Source: Pseudomonadota bacterium
GTDB lineage: Bacteria; Desulfobacterota; Desulfovibrionia; Desulfovibrionales; Desulfovibrionaceae
Direction: 5' to 3'
Assembly: GCA_023460395.1 (NCBI GenBank)
Contig: JAEWQB010000014.1
Coordinates: forward strand, 1-64,000
DNA length: 64,000 nucleotides
Shown piece by piece: positions 52,889 through 61,701 of this stretch (its first letter is position 1; every line of letters begins with the position of its first letter). Below the pieces are notes generated by a model. It searched no databases. It saw only the letters and a list, made by a program, of their open reading frames with translations, and was not told the DNA's origin. A program made the position numbers and the translations under genes.

Positions 52889-53454
52889 GCTCCCCGGATA
52901 TCCGGGCGCTCCGGTACTGCGGAGGTGACCAAAGCTGCCAGCGCCACCAACTCTACCCGTTTCGCCAGCTTTGCCAGTTCCGCCAGATAGACCAGCCCTG
53001 CTGAATCTGATGGACCCTACTGGAAATGCAGACGAATGTTACCTTCGTCCTCATCCGTGTTTTTCCTATCGCCCGTATCCCGTGTTACCAGACGCAAAGA
53101 CGCGTACAGCGGACTACGGTGGAACGAGATACGGCGGACTACGGATGATATAGAAATTGGATAATACGCTGCGATCAGCCGTGTAACCGCCAGCACCTTA
53201 CGTCCGTCAATATAAGAAAGCCGCCGAGTACGATGGGGAATGCTTATGCATTCTTTCTCCCCATGCCATCGTCCTCGGTGGCTTTTTCTATGCAAATTGC
53301 AAAATGTAAATTACAAAAATTACAGAGTCTTAATGTATCCCTGCGCTAGAGGAATCCGTCAATAGTAGTGAACAGGCGTATACGGTATGGGGCCTTCCGC
53401 TGGCCTGATACTACGGCGGAGTCTGTATAATGCAATCGCAAGGAGCGTATGATA
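52889..53454. repeat. Gene-free stretch with 9-base degenerate repeats and a long hairpin
   Basis: Bases 52936-52998 follow a 9-base period with units such as CGCCAGCTT, TGCCAGTTC and CGCCAGATA. The block GCGGACTACGG occurs twice near 53108 and 53134. The hairpin at 53217-53287 is listed separately. No gene is evident. Confidence 0.6.
53217..53287 (+). terminator. Long hairpin with T tail upstream of the Spy-like gene
   Basis: AAGCCGCCGAG and CTCGGTGGCTT form the outer stem, and CGATGGGGA with CCCCATGCCATCG the inner part. TTTTT follows on the plus strand. It could end the sigma-operon transcript. Confidence 0.6.
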
Positions 53455-54123
53455 ATGAAGAAAGTACTCGTTACCACGGTTATTTTGTGGTTCTGCGCGA
53501 CAAGTTTTTCGTATGGCGGCGAACTTCCTCCCTTTGGCGGCGAACCCGGTTGCGCTGTAGGGCGCCCCGGTGCCTTACTGGAAGTTTTGTACTGGCTTGA
53601 TCTTTCTGACGCTCAAAAAAAGCAGGTGAGCGAGCTGTTCAAAGCTAAATTGGCGGATTTCCCGGACCCGGCGGGGGAAGAAGCGCAAGCACGGCGGGAA
53701 GAAGGACGTGCCCTTCAGGATGCCACAGCACGCGGTGATGTGGATGCCGTGACCACACTGGCGCGGTCTATGTCTGCCCGGCTGGAAAAACGTCTGCAGG
53801 AAGGTGCCCGATTCATGGCGGCATTCCGTGCTATTTTGACGGATACGCAACGCAATCAGTTGGATTCCGTCCGTGAGAAAATACAGGCACGCATGGAGCA
53901 GGCCCGGAAACGGCACGAAGAGGCCCTAGCCGATGGCGCGGAAATGGCTCCCCCCCGGAAAGCGGGAAGGCCGGTGGGCAGATTGGGATTTTGCGGACCG
54001 CGCGAACCCATCGCCATGCCGGGAGCGGGACTGCCGCCCATGGAACCGGGCATGGGATTTCCTCCGTATCTGCCGGGCCTGATGCGGGACATGCAGGCGT
54101 GGGTGGAAGAAACCGGATACTAG
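53455..54123 (+). CDS. Spy/CpxP-like periplasmic protein
   Basis: The protein of 222 residues has a signal peptide (about residues 1-20, ending SYGGE) and a helical LTxxQ-like body (LSDAQKKQVSELF, ILTDTQRNQLDSV) followed by a long Pro/Gly/Met-rich tail with one Cys. It is related in layout to the preceding sensor-like gene and to chaperones of the Spy group. The ATG at 53455 has an AGGAG site nine bases upstream, better spaced than 53449. It could be a target or partner of the sigma module. Confidence 0.65.
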   Translation: MKKVLVTTVILWFCATSFSYGGELPPFGGEPGCAVGRPGALLEVLYWLDLSDAQKKQVSELFKAKLADFPDPAGEEAQARREEGRALQDATARGDVDAVTTLARSMSARLEKRLQEGARFMAAFRAILTDTQRNQLDSVREKIQARMEQARKRHEEALADGAEMAPPRKAGRPVGRLGFCGPREPIAMPGAGLPPMEPGMGFPPYLPGLMRDMQAWVEETGY

Positions 54124-54173
54124 GGGAAGCTACCGCCGCAGGGCGCATGCCCGGCGGTACTTCTGACGAAAAG

Positions 54174-54205
54174 AACAGGGCCAAGATTCTCATCTTGGCC
54201 CTGTT
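54174..54205. terminator. Bidirectional terminator between the Spy-like and Lrp genes
   Basis: AACAGGGCCAAGAT pairs perfectly with ATCTTGGCCCTGTT around TCTC. T-rich stretches follow on the minus strand (TTCTTTTC), so it likely serves the Lrp gene and also stops the plus-strand transcript. Confidence 0.75.
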
Positions 54206-54226
54206 ACGTTGCGTCAGGGGAAAAGG

Positions 54227-54691
54227 TTATTCCGGCAGCGTATTCGGGTCTAGGATATACGGGGCCATCATGCGAGTGCCCTTGTAGACCACAAAGCTTT
54301 CCACGGAGAGAATTCCTTCTACCTTAGACATTTCATTGGAATAAAATTCGAGCAGACCAAATCCTTCGCGGAGCAGCAGCGTGAGGATGATGTCGAATCG
54401 TCCTGTCACCACCGCTGCGGAAATGACTCCCTTCAACTCGCTTAGTTCCTGACATTTGAAGAAGAGGTCGCGTTCACTCAGGCGGACGCCGGTATATACA
54501 ATGGTATGACCGGGAAGTTTTTCAACATCCAGACGCCCCACGATATCCATTACTCCGTCGGACTGCATTTTGTTGATGCGCGACCGCACAGTGTTTTCCG
54601 CAACGGAAAGCTCCTGCGCGATTTCTCTGTAGGACTTGCGCCCGTCAAGCAGTTGCCCCGCTATTTGAAAGCTCAGCTTGTCGATTTTCAC
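54227..54691 (-). CDS. Lrp/AsnC-family regulator
   Basis: The protein of 154 residues has an N-terminal HTH (SYREIAQELSVAENTVRSRINKM, at about residues 20-42) and the C-terminal RAM domain (GRFDIILTLLL). It likely responds to an amino acid or related small molecule. The GTG at 54691 with GGAGG five bases upstream is preferred over the longer frame up to 54754 because it gives the family length. Nothing in the flanks tells the target genes. Confidence 0.85.
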   Translation of the reverse strand: MKIDKLSFQIAGQLLDGRKSYREIAQELSVAENTVRSRINKMQSDGVMDIVGRLDVEKLPGHTIVYTGVRLSERDLFFKCQELSELKGVISAAVVTGRFDIILTLLLREGFGLLEFYSNEMSKVEGILSVESFVVYKGTRMMAPYILDPNTLPE

Positions 54692-54841
54692 GATATCCTC
54701 CGAGGTCAACGTGCCACGGGGCGGCGGTGCCGCAGGCACAGCGTGGCACGACACTATGGTGAGAGGGCGAAATCCCCAGTAGCCGTTTCAAGCATGCGAT
54801 TCGGTTCCAATTCCTCAGCCATTTCCCGTACTATCTCTTAG

Positions 54842-55216
54842 GCGTCCCTGTTTGGGGCGGGTTGTGGCAACCATGAGTGTCCGCAAAGAGTTTCATGGTG
54901 GAAAATACGCTTTGCCACGACGGTCACCAGAAAGAGACGGGCAGGACGCGGCATGCTCGCGTGTCCTGTTTCTGTTGCATACGGGAAATAACAAAAAAGT
55001 TCAATTCCCCCTTTGAGGAAAAGCAATCCTGCAATTGCTGTGGGGAATTGTGCGGAGTTTATTAAAATTTTACATAAATATGATGGAAACAGACGGCAAA
55101 TTCTGAAAACAGAGGCAAATTGCCGTTGCGGTGTAGCGTGTTTTGAAAATTTGTTTACAATTTTACAGGGATGAGCAGAACTATCCGAATACTACCACGT
55201 TTTACATTTTCGTAGT
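54842..55216. other. AT-rich gap between the Lrp gene and the AI-2E transporter gene
   Basis: No protein or RNA gene is evident in the stretch 54692-55216. It is AT-rich from about 55000 on. A short ACGGCAA/TTGCCGT inverted repeat encloses about 20 bases near 55093-55126. It probably carries the promoter of the Lrp gene and the end of the transporter transcript. Confidence 0.4.
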
Positions 55217-56353
55217 TTACGGGTGGGGAGCCAGAACGTCTTCTTCGGTGTCAGCGGATGCCGCGCCTTCCCGCTCAATGAGTCTGCGGTAGTAGGAAAG
55301 ACAAAGCACCGTCAACGGCAAGGCGATAAGCAGCCCCAACAATCCGAGTAATTTTCCCCATATGGAAAGGGAGAGCAGCATCATCCATGGAGAAAGGCCC
55401 ATGGCTTGGCCCATAATCCGAGGAACCAGCACAGCGTCTTGGATAATCTGCACCACCGTAAAAACGGCGAGAATAAGCAAAAGGACCAGCATAAGGCTAA
55501 TGTCGGTTTCCAGCCAGTGAATGATGCCCAGAAACAGGGCTGGCACCGCCGCCAAAATTTGCAGATAGGGAATCATGTTCAGCAGGCCGCAGAGTAGCCC
55601 AAGTACGACAGCCAATGGCAGCCCGATAAGGGAAAAGCCAATGGCGCACAGAACGCCTGTGATGAGAGAAACCAGCGCCTGTGCGCGAAAATAGCGGTTC
55701 ATGCCTGCCTCAAAGTCGCTCAGGAACATTTCCGCGGGTGCCCGCCATGCCGGCGGCAATACTCTTTTCCAGTTGGCCTGTAGTTTCTGGAAGTCCAGCA
55801 GCAGAAAGAGCGTGTACAGCGCGATAATAAGCAGGCCGACTATTCCCAATATCAAATCCCGCGCACCCTGTACTGCCCCCCACAGGCCCGGCAACGCCTT
55901 GTTTGCCACGGCACGCACGATGTCCAGACCCTGTGAGGATGTGAAAAACTCTTTCAGGTCACTTTGAGAGAGGACGTCCCGGATAATAGCCCAGAGTTCT
56001 TTGGGCAGTTGCCGGGCCGCTTTGGCTGCAAGTTCGGAGTTGCTTGCCACCTCGGAGATAAGACGCCCCATGTGTTGTATTTCCGCCATAATCATGGGCA
56101 GCAAGGTGGCGGCGAGCAGAATGCTGAGAGAGAAAATGATAAAAAGACTCAGGGGAACTGCCAACTCGCGTTTGCGTACAAACCGCTCCAGCCAAGACGT
56201 CAGCGGATGCAGCAGGTAGGCGAGAATGAGCGCCACCACGAAGGGGATGAGCACATCGCTCAGATAACTCACCACGGCCACAATGCCCCACGCCAACCCG
56301 GCCCAGAGCACAAGACGGGTGATGCGGTCCAGAGTGAAGGGCTTGTCGTGCAT
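55217..56353 (-). CDS. AI-2E/PerM-family membrane transporter
   Basis: The protein of 378 residues has seven or eight hydrophobic segments in the PerM layout, with the family's HPLTSWLER region after the third and the GxxxALPxxxxLG-type final loop (PYLQILAAVPALFLG). Members export autoinducer-2 or act as Na/H antiporters or permeases. The substrate cannot be told. The ATG at 56353 has a GGAGG site; the open frame extends upstream to 56458. Confidence 0.83.
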   Translation of the reverse strand: MHDKPFTLDRITRLVLWAGLAWGIVAVVSYLSDVLIPFVVALILAYLLHPLTSWLERFVRKRELAVPLSLFIIFSLSILLAATLLPMIMAEIQHMGRLISEVASNSELAAKAARQLPKELWAIIRDVLSQSDLKEFFTSSQGLDIVRAVANKALPGLWGAVQGARDLILGIVGLLIIALYTLFLLLDFQKLQANWKRVLPPAWRAPAEMFLSDFEAGMNRYFRAQALVSLITGVLCAIGFSLIGLPLAVVLGLLCGLLNMIPYLQILAAVPALFLGIIHWLETDISLMLVLLLILAVFTVVQIIQDAVLVPRIMGQAMGLSPWMMLLSLSIWGKLLGLLGLLIALPLTVLCLSYYRRLIEREGAASADTEEDVLAPHP

Positions 56354-56442
56354 ACGGGCCTCCGGTGAGTATAAAAAATACCGCAACCATTCAGGAAAGT
56401 TTGCGGGGATGAGGGGGGAGCATACCCGGCGCAGGAAATCAT

Positions 56443-56475
56443 GGCAACGGGCGAACACGCAGTTCGCCCGTTGCC
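56443..56475. other. Perfect 14-base-pair hairpin between emrA and the AI-2E gene
   Basis: GGCAACGGGCGAAC and its complement enclose ACGCA. T runs are weak (TTT on plus). It could act as terminator for emrA, whose stop is about 200 bases away, or as a leader structure of the transporter gene. Confidence 0.5.
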
Positions 56476-56677
56476 TTTGCGTCCGTTATCGGGCGCGGTG
56501 GCGTTGCCGTTGAGAGTACCCCCCAAAGATTGGCTGCCTTCTCGCTACGCGCAGGGCGTCTCTTGTAATCAAAAAATTGACTGCGTTGCCGTTACGTGCG
56601 GGCGTCTTTTTTCAACCAACGCCGCGTTGCGCTCCCTCACAGGTATCTGGTGTCTGCTTTGGTGCGCCAGAGAGCCG

Positions 56678-58114
56678 TTACTGGGGCGCAGCCGCAGGCT
56701 GCTCCTCTTCCGTTTTGGGAGATTCCGGCGATTCCTCCCCGGAGCCGGCTTCCTGTCCGCTGGCGGAAGGGGCAGACCCTTCGGTACGCAACTGTGCTGG
56801 CTCATCTGTGTGCACCGTAACCACGGCGCTCATGCCAATGCGCAGTTCTGGTAAGGTGGGGCTGGCCTCCAGCACGATTTTTACGGGAATGCGCTGCACC
56901 ACCTTTACGAAATTACCAGAGGCGTTTTCCGGCGGGAAAAGAGAAAACGCCGCTCCGGTGCCAGCCATAATGGAATCCACCCGACCGGTAATCCGGGTGC
57001 CGGGATACGTATCCACCCGAACGGAAACGGGCTGACCGGGGCGCATGTGGGTAAGCTGGGTTTCTTTGTAGTTGGCGGTAATCCACAGTTCATCAAGATT
57101 CAGCGGCACCACGGCAAGCAGAGTTTGGCCCTCGGCAACCTGTTTGCCCGGCTCCACACTGCGGTTGGTCACAAACCCGGCGACGGGAGAAAGTATGCGG
57201 GTGTAGGAAAGGTCCAGTTCCGCCTGTCGTACCTGCTCCTGTGCTAACGTTACTTTGGCTAGCTGTGCCTGTGCCTGTTTTTCGTTGATGTGCGCTTCGT
57301 CGTGCCCTGTTGCCGCCAGTCGAATATCCGCTTTGAGGCGGGCAATGTCCTGCTGTAACGACTCTTGCCTGCGCGCCTGCGCGTTTAACTGAGCCTGTGC
57401 CGATTTGAGTTGCGCTCTGGTGGTAGCCAGTGCCGTCTGGGCGTTATCATAGGCGGATTGCGCCACGGCTCCATCCGCGAGCAGTGCGGAAAAACGGCGC
57501 ATATCCAGCAAGGCCAATTGCTCCTGTGCTCTGGCTTGCACCACGCTCTGCCGGGCGGCCTCTTCTTCCGCCGCGGCCTGTTCCAGATTTTTATATTGGA
57601 CGGCAAGTTGCGCGTTGGCCTGTGCCACGCGGGAGTCGGTCTGGCTCAGGGTCAATGGCGTTTGCAACTCCAGCGCGGCGAGTTGGCTTTCGGCGGTGGA
57701 AAGGTCGGCTTTGGCCTTTGCCAACGCCACTTCAAAGTCCGTGGGGTCCAGTTTTGCCAAAAGTTGCCCCGCGCCTACCAGTTGGTTGTTCTCCACAAGC
57801 ACGGCATCCACATAGCCGGCGACACGGGGCGTTATGGTGTAGACGTGACCATCTACATAGGCATCGTCTGTTTCTTCCTCGTACCACGTGATCCACAGGT
57901 ATATCCCGGCAAGGACAAGCAGACACACCAGAGCACCCATAATGAGTTTTTTCCGGCGCGATGCGTTGCGCAGCGAAATTGTCTCGTGCAAAAGGGCGGC
58001 AGCGGGCTTGCGGTGGGCGGAAGAATCGCTCGTAGCCATGCCTGTGCCGTTGGGCTGACTGGTTTCCCCCACGTTGCCTGTGGGGGAGGGGGAATGCTGA
58101 GGCGTGTTGTCCAT
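56678..58114 (-). CDS. emrA: HlyD/EmrA-family membrane fusion protein
   Basis: The 478-residue protein is a periplasmic adaptor with one N-terminal membrane segment (about residues 57-75), biotinyl-lipoyl halves (RVAGYVDAVLVENNQ and SPVAGFVTNRSVEPG), and a long alpha-hairpin rich in Gln and Ala between them. The C-terminal tail is acidic and Pro/Gln-rich. It links the inner-membrane pump encoded directly upstream to an outer-membrane channel, which is not in the window. It lies 94 bases after the pump gene. Confidence 0.9.
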   Translation of the reverse strand: MDNTPQHSPSPTGNVGETSQPNGTGMATSDSSAHRKPAAALLHETISLRNASRRKKLIMGALVCLLVLAGIYLWITWYEEETDDAYVDGHVYTITPRVAGYVDAVLVENNQLVGAGQLLAKLDPTDFEVALAKAKADLSTAESQLAALELQTPLTLSQTDSRVAQANAQLAVQYKNLEQAAAEEEAARQSVVQARAQEQLALLDMRRFSALLADGAVAQSAYDNAQTALATTRAQLKSAQAQLNAQARRQESLQQDIARLKADIRLAATGHDEAHINEKQAQAQLAKVTLAQEQVRQAELDLSYTRILSPVAGFVTNRSVEPGKQVAEGQTLLAVVPLNLDELWITANYKETQLTHMRPGQPVSVRVDTYPGTRITGRVDSIMAGTGAAFSLFPPENASGNFVKVVQRIPVKIVLEASPTLPELRIGMSAVVTVHTDEPAQLRTEGSAPSASGQEAGSGEESPESPKTEEEQPAAAPQ

Positions 58115-58208
58115 GATGTCTTCCTGTCGGGAAACAATGCCCGGTTAATGGGGTATACCCTTCCTGTGGCGCGGAACGGCGCATGGGTAGGGAACTGCGT
58201 TGCCGGGG

Positions 58209-59798
58209 TTAATGCAATGAGGCGGGTTTGCCTCCGGCTTTTTCCTTGCGCAGAATGAATACTAAAATGATGCACAGCCCGCATGCTGCGGCAAGCCAGT
58301 GGAAAATGTCCACATAGGCGAGCATGGCTGCCTGTTGTTGCATCAGCGCGTATATTTTTGCGTATGCCTGTTGCAAGGCAGTTTCTGCGGGTACCTGTGT
58401 GCTGAAACTGCTTTGCAGTTCGTGCACGTAGTCTTGAAATATGGGATTATATGGTGACGCATGCGCGGAAAGCGTTGCCTGATGCCGCTGGGTGCCGCGT
58501 GCGAGCATGGTGGTAACCATGGAAATGCCGACCCCGCCGCCGATATTACGCATAAGATTGAAAATGCCCGCCGCGTTGCCCATTTGGGTTACGGGAAGGC
58601 TTGCCATGGAAATGGTGGCCAATGGCACGAAGACAAACCCCATGCCCAGTCCGATGACTATGTTGGGAATGGCGATGTCTGCCATGCTTATTTGTAGATT
58701 CAAGCTGGCGAACATGAGTGAACCTGCCGCCAGCAGCCCGAAACCCACCCCGATGAGCATGCGGGAATCTACCCTGCCAATGAGTTGCCCCACCACAATC
58801 ATGGAAAGCACGGCCCCCATCCCGCGGGGAGAAAGCGCCATACCGCTTTGTAACGCGGGGTAGCCCAGAAGATTTTGCAGGAAAAGGGGAAGCAGGGTTA
58901 CCGTGCTGTACAACACCACGCCCACGGTGAACACGAGGAGCGTTCCCATGGAAAAGTTAATATTTTTTAATACGCGCAAGTCCACAACGGGATTTTCCAC
59001 ACGGAGTTCCCATACGACAAAGGCGATAAGGGAAAATACGCAGATGGCGGTGAACCAACGTATCCATATGGCGGAAAACCAGTCTACCTGCTGCCCCTGG
59101 TCAAGGATGATTTGCAGAGTGGAAAGGCCGAGGCACAGGAAACCGAATCCAACATAGTCCATGGAACTGCACTGACGCTCTTTATCCGCCGCGAGGTACG
59201 GCGGGTCTTGAATAAACGCATGGCACATGAGAAGCGCCATGATTCCAATGGGAAGGTTGATGTAAAATATCCATCGCCATGAATAGTTATCGGTAATCCA
59301 GCCGCCAAGAGTAGGGCCGATGATGGGGGCCACTACCACGCCCAGCCCGAATACCGCCATGGCTACTCCCCGTTTGGCGGGAGGAAAACTCTCCAACAGT
59401 ATGGCTTGAGACAGCGGTTGCAGTGCGCCCCCCGCCGCCCCTTGCAAAATGCGGGCTGCGATGAGCACGTCAAGAGATGGCGCTGCGCCGCAGATGCCGG
59501 AGGCGAAAATAAAAACCGCCACGCACGACATGAGAAAGCGCTTGCGCCCAAAAGTTACGGAAAGCCAGCCGGTCATAGGCAGCACAATGGCGTTGGAAAC
59601 CAGATAGCTGGTGAGAACCCATGTGGCTTCGTCGGTGCTTACGGAAAGGTTTCCCGCCATGTGGGGTAAGGCCACGTTGGCTACGGAGGAATCCAGCACT
59701 TCCAGCACAGTGGCTAACATGACGGACATGGCGATAAACCATGGATTGACCGATGGTTTCCACAGCACAGTGGCGGGGGCGATGGAAGCGTCTGCCAT
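58209..59798 (-). CDS. emrB: EmrB/QacA-type MFS efflux pump (DHA2, 14 TM)
   Basis: The 529-residue protein has 14 predicted membrane segments and the MFS A motif GWLSVTFGRKRF after TM2, and motif C (GLGVVVAPIIGPTLGG) in TM5. It is the proton-driven drug exporter of an EmrAB-like pair with the adaptor gene downstream. It starts the operon. The start ATG at 59798 has a moderate site. Substrates are unknown. Confidence 0.92.
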   Translation of the reverse strand: MADASIAPATVLWKPSVNPWFIAMSVMLATVLEVLDSSVANVALPHMAGNLSVSTDEATWVLTSYLVSNAIVLPMTGWLSVTFGRKRFLMSCVAVFIFASGICGAAPSLDVLIAARILQGAAGGALQPLSQAILLESFPPAKRGVAMAVFGLGVVVAPIIGPTLGGWITDNYSWRWIFYINLPIGIMALLMCHAFIQDPPYLAADKERQCSSMDYVGFGFLCLGLSTLQIILDQGQQVDWFSAIWIRWFTAICVFSLIAFVVWELRVENPVVDLRVLKNINFSMGTLLVFTVGVVLYSTVTLLPLFLQNLLGYPALQSGMALSPRGMGAVLSMIVVGQLIGRVDSRMLIGVGFGLLAAGSLMFASLNLQISMADIAIPNIVIGLGMGFVFVPLATISMASLPVTQMGNAAGIFNLMRNIGGGVGISMVTTMLARGTQRHQATLSAHASPYNPIFQDYVHELQSSFSTQVPAETALQQAYAKIYALMQQQAAMLAYVDIFHWLAAACGLCIILVFILRKEKAGGKPASLH

Positions 59799-60092
59799 GA
59801 ATACTTACCCGACGATTAGGTTGTTGGAGCACGTACAGAAATGGTGCCGCCTGTGGATGCAGTGGAATCGGCCCCGGCGTATTTTGACCGGGAATTGTCC
59901 GACAGGCCGCGTCCCGTGGACCACCCGCAATATACGCAAACATATACTATGCCCACGGGGACCGAAAGTATTTTTCGGAAGAAGAGAGACACGCGCATGG
60001 CGCTTGCGTCCACGAGGGCTTCCCGCTAGGATGCCCCCATTCCATTTTAGCCCGCCCGGAACCAGAGTCCCGGACGCGTTCAGGAGAGAACT

Positions 60093-60743
60093 GTGGACAG
60101 TTCGATGTGGACCCTGCTTGGGCTTGCCTTCTTGTTAGTTATCACCCCCGGTCCCGACACTATGCTGGTGTTGCGCAATGTTATGCTGCGCGGTCGGTTC
60201 GCCGGTATAGCCACCGCTCTTGGCGCGTGCTGCGGGCTGTTTGTCCATGCCACGCTTTCTGTGTGCGGCCTGTCGGCTATTCTGCTGTATTCCTCCACGG
60301 CCTTTGCCGTGCTCAAAATATTGGGCGCGTGCTACCTTGTCTATCTGGGCGCACGTTCTTTGTGGAGCGCGTGGCACGGGCACGGAGCGGAGAGCGCTCC
60401 ATCCTGCGAGGGCGCTCCGCTTTTGCGTGGTTCGCTGCAACAGGTGCGCCGGGCGTGGGGGGAAGGCTTTATGAGCAACGTGCTTAACCCCAAGGTCGTG
60501 GTGTTCTATTTTGCCGTGCTGCCGCAGGTCATTGGCGCTCCAGAGCGTATTTTGCACGACACCGTATTTTTTTTGGGCTTCCAGTTCGTTATTGGCGCGG
60601 GCTACCTTTCGTTACTTTCCCTGTGCCTTGGCAGTGTGCGGCATATCTTGCTCCGCCCGGCCTTCAAGCGCAGACTGGAAACAGTTACTGGAGGACTTAT
60701 GGTGGCCTTCGGAGTGCGTCTGGCCATGGAAAAGACACCATAA
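60093..60743 (+). CDS. LysE/RhtB-family exporter
   Basis: The 216-residue membrane protein has six predicted segments and the family's PGPDTMLVLRN motif in the first loop. Such proteins export amino acids or homoserine lactones. A GTG start at 60093 is supported by an AGGAG site. The gene is divergent from the efflux pair, and the space between (59799-60092) shows no other gene. Confidence 0.88.
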   Translation: MDSSMWTLLGLAFLLVITPGPDTMLVLRNVMLRGRFAGIATALGACCGLFVHATLSVCGLSAILLYSSTAFAVLKILGACYLVYLGARSLWSAWHGHGAESAPSCEGAPLLRGSLQQVRRAWGEGFMSNVLNPKVVVFYFAVLPQVIGAPERILHDTVFFLGFQFVIGAGYLSLLSLCLGSVRHILLRPAFKRRLETVTGGLMVAFGVRLAMEKTP

Positions 60744-60766
60744 GCCGCAGGTAAGGAGAGAGGACC

Positions 60767-61564
60767 ATGTCTTGCCCTTCTCTAAGAGTATCCATTTCGT
60801 CCATCCAGAACGGGGATGCGCGGTTTTTCTGCGCACCGGAATTTGCAGAAAGCCAAGCTTTCGCAGGCTGCATTGACGGAATGGGGGGACGGCCCCGGCT
60901 GCCTGTAGGCTCCCTGCTGTGCGACGGAGATCGGCCCCTTTTCCTTGCTGTCGGTAACGGAGTGATGCCGTGGCCCGGTCTGCCACACGCCGTAATGGGG
61001 TGCTGGCTGCGTGCACTGGCTGATATGTGCGATACAGCCGGAGACGGCATTACGCTCTCTGCCGCCAAAACCGGCCTGAGTATCGCATGGGTGACACTTT
61101 CGGACAAAGGTTCTGTGGGACAGAGGGAAGACGCCAGCGGCCCGTTGATCGCCCGTCTGGCCCGCGAGACGCTTGCCGTGGGGTACACGCAGGGGTATTT
61201 GCTACCGGACAACGTGGCGGAACTGAAGGCGCTTGTTGTGGATCTGGCGTTAACGCAGGAATATGACGTCATATTTACCACAGGCGGAACCGGGCTAGGC
61301 CCGCGTGATACCACGCCGGAGGCTGTGTCCGGGCTGTTGGAAAAACGGCTGTACGGATTTGAACAGGCCATGATGACCGCTAGCTTGAGCAAGACACCTC
61401 ACGCAATGTTGTCGAGAGCCGTGGCGGGAACACTGGGACGTTCGCTCCTTATAACGTTGCCGGGAAGTCGCAAGGCCGTGGCGGAAAATTTGGAAGCGGT
61501 GTTGCCCGCCGTGGCCCACGCGGTGGCAAAGCTGCAAGGAGACGACACAAGCTGTGGTGGCTAG
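60767..61564 (+). CDS. MogA/MoaB-like molybdopterin domain protein with extra N-terminus
   Basis: The 265-residue protein has a C-terminal MogA/MoaB domain from about residue 100 (VTLSDKGSVGQREDASGP, FTTGGTGLGPRDTTPE and LPGSRKAV), which adenylylates molybdopterin. The N-terminal ~100 residues do not match the family; they are Cys- and Pro-rich and may contribute partner binding. It probably acts in Mo or W cofactor assembly, useful for formate dehydrogenases and related enzymes. It begins 23 bases after the exporter gene. Confidence 0.82.
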   Translation: MSCPSLRVSISSIQNGDARFFCAPEFAESQAFAGCIDGMGGRPRLPVGSLLCDGDRPLFLAVGNGVMPWPGLPHAVMGCWLRALADMCDTAGDGITLSAAKTGLSIAWVTLSDKGSVGQREDASGPLIARLARETLAVGYTQGYLLPDNVAELKALVVDLALTQEYDVIFTTGGTGLGPRDTTPEAVSGLLEKRLYGFEQAMMTASLSKTPHAMLSRAVAGTLGRSLLITLPGSRKAVAENLEAVLPAVAHAVAKLQGDDTSCGG

Positions 61565-61701
61565 TGGCGTGAACGGGGTTGGTGCGCCCCTGTCACGTTT
61601 GCACCGTTTGTAATGGCAGGCACCCGCGTGCGGCGGGAAATGCGAAGGGACCGAAGGGATTCCGTATACGCTGCGTGCCGGATGTTGTTTTGGGGGTTTG
61701 C

